Assembly (NCBI GenBank): GCA_900618425.1
Contig: UZAN01039633.1
Coordinates: 63,997-127,996 of the forward strand
Source: Echinostoma caproni
Lineage: Eukaryota; Platyhelminthes; Trematoda; Plagiorchiida; Echinostomatidae
Reading direction: 5' to 3'
Length of the DNA: 64,000 nucleotides
The first letter of the stretch is position 1. The number at the start of each line of letters is the position of its first letter. Of this stretch, positions 57,867 through 64,000 are shown in pieces. A model generated the notes under the pieces. That model made no database searches. It saw nothing but the letters and a program-made list of their open reading frames with translations, and was not told the DNA's origin. Made by a program: the position numbers and the translations under genes.

Positions 57867-60147
57867 TGCAATAATCCATACTGGCTGTTGGCATCCGTTC
57901 GGCAGATCAAAAGTCCGAAGTGACTCAGTCGCAAATTCCAATTTAGATTCTCAACTACTCGTGAGTAACATAAGTTCCTATGTCTGTCTATGATTTACAA
58001 CAGAAAACAAAATGAAGCACCGGCCCCATGGAAAATCCTGTGAATTCTTTTCCCATTTGAGAGTTAGCTTCGGAACACAAATGGATTAAATAGGTCACAG
58101 CCCTGTGCACAAAACTATACATGCCATCCTTTTTTTCGGAAAATCATCGGACTTCACCGGTATAGACATGCAGGTGCAAAACAGTTGAAAGTTTTACTAA
58201 GATTTGGCCCCGCATTTATTGTTTGTTGACTGTTTGCGACTATTGCTGAGAATTTGTCCTTTGGGTGTATCAAGCGTTTCTTTAAATGATTTACCTTGAC
58301 TTGGAGTAACCCAATTAGGCAATCAATGCAGCCACAACGATCAAGGCCTTTTTAAATAAACATGCTCGGATCTATGAATAACGCATCTACCTGCTTGAGA
58401 TCAAAATACAACATATTTCTCACTTTTCGTCTAAAAGATCAGGTAGCATTATGGGATACTATCAACCACAAAACAAGAAAAAACAAGCTTACAGAATTGG
58501 CTGAGATTATCGCTAACAAAAGTCTGCTCGCAAATCTGCTCGAAAGTAACATGCACGTTAATCCGCTGCAATCGATAAATCACAGCCCTGCTGCAAACCA
58601 ATAAATCGACGACACGTAGTTATCTAAAACGAATACCTTACCTAAGTTAGAGAATGCTATGTAAATCTATTTTTTTCATCCGTGTATAAGATTAGTATGA
58701 ATGAACTATACCTCCTCCAGCTAGACATTTTGCAATTTAGTAAATGAGTTTCATAAAAATTCAAAGATTATAAGAGAGGACTGGAACTAAGATGAAGGTG
58801 ACTATTCACCTGTGATGATCCTATCTCAGTAAGCTAACTACCCCTTAGAACAAACATTTACTTGTTTCACTTTCGCTCACAAATCGGAGTATGAAAACGA
58901 AATTTCATGAAAGTTTTCCATGGTATTTAACGGACTGTTCATAGACGACTGATGTGCATTTATAAAACCTATTCTGGGTTTATTTCTGTAGACTGTGGGG
59001 ACTGTGGGATTTCTATTACATTTCTCAAATTGATGTAAACTCGGAACGTAAAAGTCAAAACATCACAATTCAGGTTGTCTGTGACGGATCAACTAAGCGG
59101 ATGATAGAAACGTGTTATAGCGACAGGCTTTGCAGAAGGAAAAAAATCTTTTTTTATCAGAATTACTGATTATTACCTAATCGGCGAATTTCATATTATT
59201 CTAACATATGGAATGATTGTGTGCGATCCGCTTGTTTGAGACGCTTTGTGCAGTACGAGTTAAACCCATATCACAAAGTTTCATTCACCTAAATTTCAAC
59301 TAAGTGGAGAGATTTCGCGAGACGGAATCGTAAAATCTTTTTTTGTATTCCTAAGACCAGTAAATCATGAGGGAGAAAAGTAACGTAGTGGTACTTCAAT
59401 TTCGGAATTTGTTCTTCGCACTAAGTGGGAGGCCTAATCTGAAGGCTGGCTTTCAACTGGAAATGACAAGTGGCACCCTGCGTCTAAATTTGCAGGTGGC
59501 TCATCAACCATTGACTAACCGTATCTTGCAAAGAAATCTGAACGAAAGTAACCCGTTACAAATTTCGTGACCGTATTCATACCATACACGCCCTCTGTAC
59601 AACCGGTTTGGAATTCTACTCCCTCCTGCCTGTTTGGTGACTATCCACTACTGATGAGCTCTATCGAGATTAAAACTATGGTCTAAGATTCACCAAATGC
59701 TCGATAGACTGGACGAATTGAACAATGAAGAAGCTTATCCTGCACAGCCGTTTGTTTTGTTGCGTCCAATTTGTTTCACTATGGGCCTGTACAAAACCCA
59801 ACCCTGTATAGACTATGGAACCGTCCGATTCATGTGATTAGTCCCATAAACACACGTGATTTGCATGTTGGTTGAGATTTGTGCGCTACGCATCCGAAAA
59901 TATACTTTCTAATGCCAGGAGAATTGACTTTTAACAAAGGCTGATGAGAAACTTCAACTGACGAGGAGGCGATGAAGTAGTCGCCTTGGGCCACATCTCT
60001 CGGATGCTGTTGTTGATTAAGACTACCATGTAACTTGAAATTTTCCAAGGAATTTTTTTCTCAGTCAAATGTGTGGTTGATGATTTACGCTTTATATATA
60101 AATACATAGATAAAATATGCTGCTTTCATTTTTTTGTACGAATGCAG
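57867..60147. other. no gene recognised
   Basis: Frames at 58362-58604 and 59367-59570 are polar but motif-free. No repeats recognised. Confidence 0.4.
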
Positions 60148-60464
60148 AAGACTGCCACCGACGACTTACGGGCATTTTAAGCGCTGTTTTCGAGATGGAA
60201 TACAAACTGAAGGCAGTTTTTCAATCCTTTGGTGGTTTCCCCGATAATCGGCACACAAGCGAAAAGGTTAAATTCGACCTACAAAGGAGAATAGGACTTA
60301 TGGAAACATCCGCTTCAATCAACTCAATTGTTGTGCCACGATTCAAAGGAAAAAGCAACCATACAAACAGATTCCCACCGAAAGTAGGGAAATTACTGTG
60401 GGCCAAGCAACGACTGACGAGGACGGTGGCATTGTACGAGAAAAACATTACGGGCGGCTATTAA
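60148..60464 (+). CDS. possible dynein heavy-chain tail exon
   Basis: A frame of about 106 codons follows a plausible acceptor (TTTTTTTGTACGAATGCAG|). Its peptide has CHRRLTGILSAVFEMEY, then LKAVFQSFGGF, and near the end FPPKVGKLLWAKQRL. In axonemal dynein heavy chains the tail domain DHC_N1 shows, at similar spacing, a (D)RRL..I...AFEDC..L...FKLL.SFG block and a PPVAG.L.WA..L motif. The likeness is partial and judged from memory of the motif pattern. The exon could end at an internal GTACGA donor (60433) or run to TAA. No neighbouring dynein exons were identified. Confidence 0.33.
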
Positions 60465-62662
60465 TGGTATTAAGAAACTCATATATATAAAGCTTCAGTA
60501 TTAGCTTGCAGCTATCTTAATTTTCCTCTGTGTTTTCAATTTGTGAAAGGTAAAATTAGCTTAGATATCTTGCCACTTTCAAACGGGTGTCCCCTTGAAT
60601 ATGGGAGTTCAATCTTAACGACCTTCAAACAAATATACGATCAAAAGGAGAAAGAAGTGTTAGTATTGCATGTTCAACTCATGCATTTATGTAGGCGCAG
60701 GTTGTGAACCGTCGTACGTTATTGCAAATTATCCCTATCACCAATACAATAAAACAAGCTGTATTACGAACAGTGTAGACGCGAGTTTGTGGTGGACATT
60801 TCATCGTGGACCATAGTGTCCGATACAAGTGAGGCGCGAAATCTGGATACCATGATTATTGTTACCTTGGGGTTGACAGGGCCCGAGAATTCTCAAATGC
60901 AATGGATCTGAAGTTCTAAGTACGGCGAGGACGATGGATTTGCAAACTAATGAGCACCAACGAGAGTGAAACTGGAATCTAGTTCTTCCCGAGTGTACGT
61001 TTGACTGGATGATGCGGGTATTGTGCATCAATTTGGGGTCTGGCAGATAGTCATCAAATGGACGTCAAATCAAACGCATAAACACTGTTCTGTCCGGGTG
61101 CAATGAGTCAAAAAATTCAGAGACTGCAGAGCCAGTAAACGTTAAGCTAAGTCTGAAAATGAACTCGACTATGTGGAACAGGTATTACGACCGCGGAAGT
61201 AGGTTGCTGTGCGTAATTCAATCAGATGATACGATGAGTGAGTGCAATCGCTGGAATTACCGGAGGTGTGAGTGAAGGTATAAGTGAGGTCGCACTAAAC
61301 CAAAATTTTAAGTAGTATGTATGCTATGGGCAAAGCCCAAAAAGCAGAAAGGGCATCCGTCTAATGAAGATGAAAGGGGATGTATGTGAATAGGAAGAGA
61401 CGAAAACGAGCAACCTCATGTTGCACTGCACGCAGATCCAACAATATCGGCAGATGATTTACCATCCCGAACATCAGGTGAGCTGGTGTACAATCAAAAA
61501 ATAAAAAGAAAGGATCCCAGAGAAGAAGGAACGGTCGGATACTGTTTCCGGTATGACTATGTTGTTTTGCTGCATTGATCTCATTTTATGATTAGTCTGT
61601 GTAATACCTTGTCTAATTAATCGAACCACGTGACTGGTGAAAGTAACATAATGACCCCCTGCTTTTTTATCGGGTTGCATTTGTGCACTGCTTACCAATA
61701 ATGTATACTTTTAGAATGTTTAATTAATCGATTTTTATCAAATGTCCAGTATCAGGAAATGATACCATCTGCACAAAGAGGAGAAAGTATCAGACTGGCC
61801 ATCGCTGTTCGGAGTTTACGGTTCTTTTGTTTTGCCAATGAATACATCAGTCAGCATGTCTGATTGGAAAAGTCCTGGCAGCCCTATCACTTTGCCGACT
61901 GATCTTCCTGTCAAGAGAATAGTGAACTTTCAAAGTACGAGGAGGTAAGAGTTTCATCGAGTTGATAAGTAAAATACCTGCCAGAGTAGGTGATCTACCT
62001 CACAATTTCTGAACCACGCACACACATTTTACCCGTAAGCTTACGTTCCTGCAAACACGGTCTGTTTATTCCCATCTATATTTCTGTGCTTCTTGTGCTA
62101 AGTATTCAAGATATTGAAATGCTGATATTTTGTCATGCGTTAATTTTTTGTGTATAAAAGTTATCAGTCCGGATTTCAATCTGTATTCTATACAGTTTTT
62201 ACTAGCCAAAATTCCAATGCGAATCGGACGTTTTCCAAATAGCAATCGCCATACCAGTTGGATGTTTCATGTTTCCTCAATTTTACTTTATACTTATCAA
62301 TTTGTGGTTCTTNTTCTTCATTCTCCTGAAACTCCTGAGAAAAGTGGTGTTCACAAAGTGTTTTGTAAAACATCCCCCTAAATGTGTGCTGACATGATGG
62401 TAGATGGATAAGCGAATCACATAACACACACATTGGTTTAGTGATTTCTAGTGACTATTGGCTGATTTCGACGGGGCACCGTCTAGCTTTGACTGTACAC
62501 CGTAGCTATGTAAAATCCAACCATTTGCGTATAGAAACAGACAAGCATGACTGCATGTACCTTGAATCTCAGTTCACGCTGATTGGATTGTCTTACCTTT
62601 AGGAAAGTAGACATTGGTTCACGGTTTGTTGACATATCAATACATGCACGCGTACCCGCACA
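60465..62662. other. no gene recognised
   Basis: Upstream intergenic DNA of the Hsp70 gene. GTATAAAAG occurs at 62152-62160 but is about 590 bases from the ATG, so its role is unclear. An N at 62313 lies between two TTCTT strings. Confidence 0.4.
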
Positions 62663-62672
62663 CGAAAATTCA
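62663..62672 (+). promoter_or_regulatory. two-unit heat-shock-element match
   Basis: CGAAAATTCA fits nGAAnnTTCn, the inverted-repeat core bound by heat-shock factor. It lies 78 bases before the Hsp70 ATG. Only two units are present, where strong elements have three or more. Confidence 0.3.
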
Positions 62673-62749
62673 GTCTGGTGGATAATTTGTCACAGTGATG
62701 AAAATTAAATGCAGAATAATTTACTGCTCTTTGTATTACATAACACATT

Positions 62750-64000
62750 ATGGCCACTATTGGTATTGACCTGGGCACAACGTACAGTTGTGTGGCTTGT
62801 TATCGCCACAATCAACCGCAAGTAATACTAAACACCCATGGTGAACCGGTGACACCAAGTGTGGTTGCGTTCACCGAACAAGAATATCTGACTGGGAATC
62901 CTGCGGTGTCTCTGCTGGAATACTGCCCAGAAAACACTGTTTATGACATCAAACGACTAATCGGACGTCCTAGCTCAGATCTAGCAACTGAAAAAATTTG
63001 TGAACAATTTCTGTTTGAAATCAGTTTATCTGAGCCGCGTCCCAAGGTGAATGTTCAGTACCGAAACGAATTGTGCCACTTCAGTCCAGAAGAGATTACT
63101 TCCTTCATTCTCAAAGATTTGACCAACTCTGCAGAAACGTTTTTGCAAGAAGAAGTCACCGGTGCGGTTGTTACGGTTCCCGCCTCGTTCAATCACTTGC
63201 AACGTAGAGCGATTAAATCTGCCTGTCAACTAGCTGGGCTCAAACAGGTCCGTCTGTTGAACGAGCCAACCGCGGCAGCACTAAGATACGGTTTGGACAA
63301 ACGACTAAATAATGGTTCGATCGTCCTTGTCTACGATTTGGGAGGTGGAACATTCGACTTGTGTGTTATGGAGTTTCGTGATTCTGTTTTCGAAGTGAAG
63401 TGTAGTCAAGGCAATCCGAATCTCGGTGGTCGAGATTTTGATCGGCGTTTGATGAACCATATCAAGGACAAATTTGAAAATCTATACAAGTGTAATTTAA
63501 CCGGGAATCGAATAGCATTGGAACGGTTGCGTAAAGCTTGCGAATCGGCCAAATTTCGACTATCTGAAGCGGCTTTCGCCAATGTGAGTATACCTCATTT
63601 TATCGAAAACATATCGCTGAAGGAAACTATAGATCGAGTCACTTTTGAACGGTTGAATGAAGATTTGTTTCAGCGCACATTCAGTTTAATGGAGCAAATG
63701 CTTCAGGAATGTGGAATAAGCGATCGGAAAATGATCGATGAGGTGATCATGATCGGTGGCTCAACTAGAATACCCAGGATAAGAAAACTTATGAAAGAGT
63801 TCTTTCACGAAAAACATTTAAATTGTGCTCTGAATCCCAACCAGGCAGTTGCCGAAGGTGCAGCCATTTATGCAGCAAAACAATACGGACCGACAGACTC
63901 CAACGAACACTCTGACTGGGTTTTGCAAGAAGTAAGTCCACTATCCATCGGGCTTGAGGACAGCGAAGGCAAAATGGTTTCCATGATTGAACCCAGAACA
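62750..64000 (+). CDS. Hsp70-family chaperone, N-terminal 417 codons
   Basis: An uninterrupted frame from ATG at 62750 to the window edge, no intron. It encodes the whole ATPase domain of an Hsp70 and the start of the substrate-binding domain. Phosphate-1 motif IGIDLGTTYSCV is at residues 4-15. DIKRLIGR follows, with the catalytic Lys. Then come VVTVPASFN, NEPTAAALRYGLDK (connect-1), VYDLGGGTFDL (phosphate-2), and VIMIGGSTRIPRIRK (adenosine motif). The interdomain linker region WVLQEVSPLSIGLED follows near residues 390-405. Hsp70s fold clients in an ATP-driven cycle with J-proteins. The sequence is clearly diverged from inducible cytosolic Hsp70 between the motifs, for example LTNSAETFLQEEVTG where MKE.AE.YLG..V is usual. 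No signal or transit peptide is seen, so the product is likely cytosolic or nuclear. The C terminus lies outside the window. Confidence 0.95.
   Translation, partial: MATIGIDLGTTYSCVACYRHNQPQVILNTHGEPVTPSVVAFTEQEYLTGNPAVSLLEYCPENTVYDIKRLIGRPSSDLATEKICEQFLFEISLSEPRPKVNVQYRNELCHFSPEEITSFILKDLTNSAETFLQEEVTGAVVTVPASFNHLQRRAIKSACQLAGLKQVRLLNEPTAAALRYGLDKRLNNGSIVLVYDLGGGTFDLCVMEFRDSVFEVKCSQGNPNLGGRDFDRRLMNHIKDKFENLYKCNLTGNRIALERLRKACESAKFRLSEAAFANVSIPHFIENISLKETIDRVTFERLNEDLFQRTFSLMEQMLQECGISDRKMIDEVIMIGGSTRIPRIRKLMKEFFHEKHLNCALNPNQAVAEGAAIYAAKQYGPTDSNEHSDWVLQEVSPLSIGLEDSEGKMVSMIEPRT

Overview
The window looks like a nuclear contig from a parasitic flatworm, most likely a trematode. The main reason is a three-exon gene that joins two EF-hand motifs to a C-terminal dynein-light-chain domain. 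This is the tegumental-allergen-like (TAL / fluke calcium-binding protein) family typical of flukes. Further support comes from split genes with GT..AG introns of 2-3 kb, AT-rich non-coding DNA, microsatellites, and decayed Penelope-like, CR1/Jockey-like, Ty3/gypsy-like and tRNA-derived SINE-like repeats. Gene density is low. The species cannot be fixed from what I can see.

Layout. 1-4.3 kb: a TAL first exon on the minus strand (4183-4299) and a tRNA-like repeat. 4.3-13 kb: mostly unrecognised DNA, one 664-base N gap and one SINE-like copy. 13.1-14.9 kb: a degenerate Penelope-like element on the minus strand. 15-22.8 kb: two copies of a 253-bp near-identical repeat flanking a degraded LINE (19.1-21.4 kb). 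23.7-33.6 kb: the TAL locus, with two alternative-looking first exons (23831 and 27255), each behind its own TATA box, then one second-EF-hand exon (29827-29915) and one dynein-light-chain exon (33120-33435). 37-39.1 kb: a tRNA-like repeat and a second Penelope-like element. 40-45 kb: a possible hAT remnant and two more SINE-like copies. 45.5-50.9 kb: a dead Ty3/gypsy-type element between 655-bp inverted arms and 78-bp direct repeats. 51.9-52.4 kb: a third Penelope-like fragment. 60.1 kb: an exon weakly resembling the dynein heavy-chain tail. 62.75 kb to the end: the N-terminal 417 codons of an intronless Hsp70-family gene with a two-unit heat-shock-element match upstream.

How the genes relate. 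The TAL exons are the only coherent multi-exon gene. The exon 27255/29827/33120 chain gives a continuous 173-residue protein with matching intron phases (0, then 2). The exon at 23831 has the same length and phase, and no second or third exon of its own was found, so both first exons may share the downstream exons. The Hsp70 gene is independent. The rest is mobile-element debris and non-coding DNA. Several N positions look like contig joins: identical sequence sits on both sides of the Ns at 29961-30510, 50264, 51260 and 62313.
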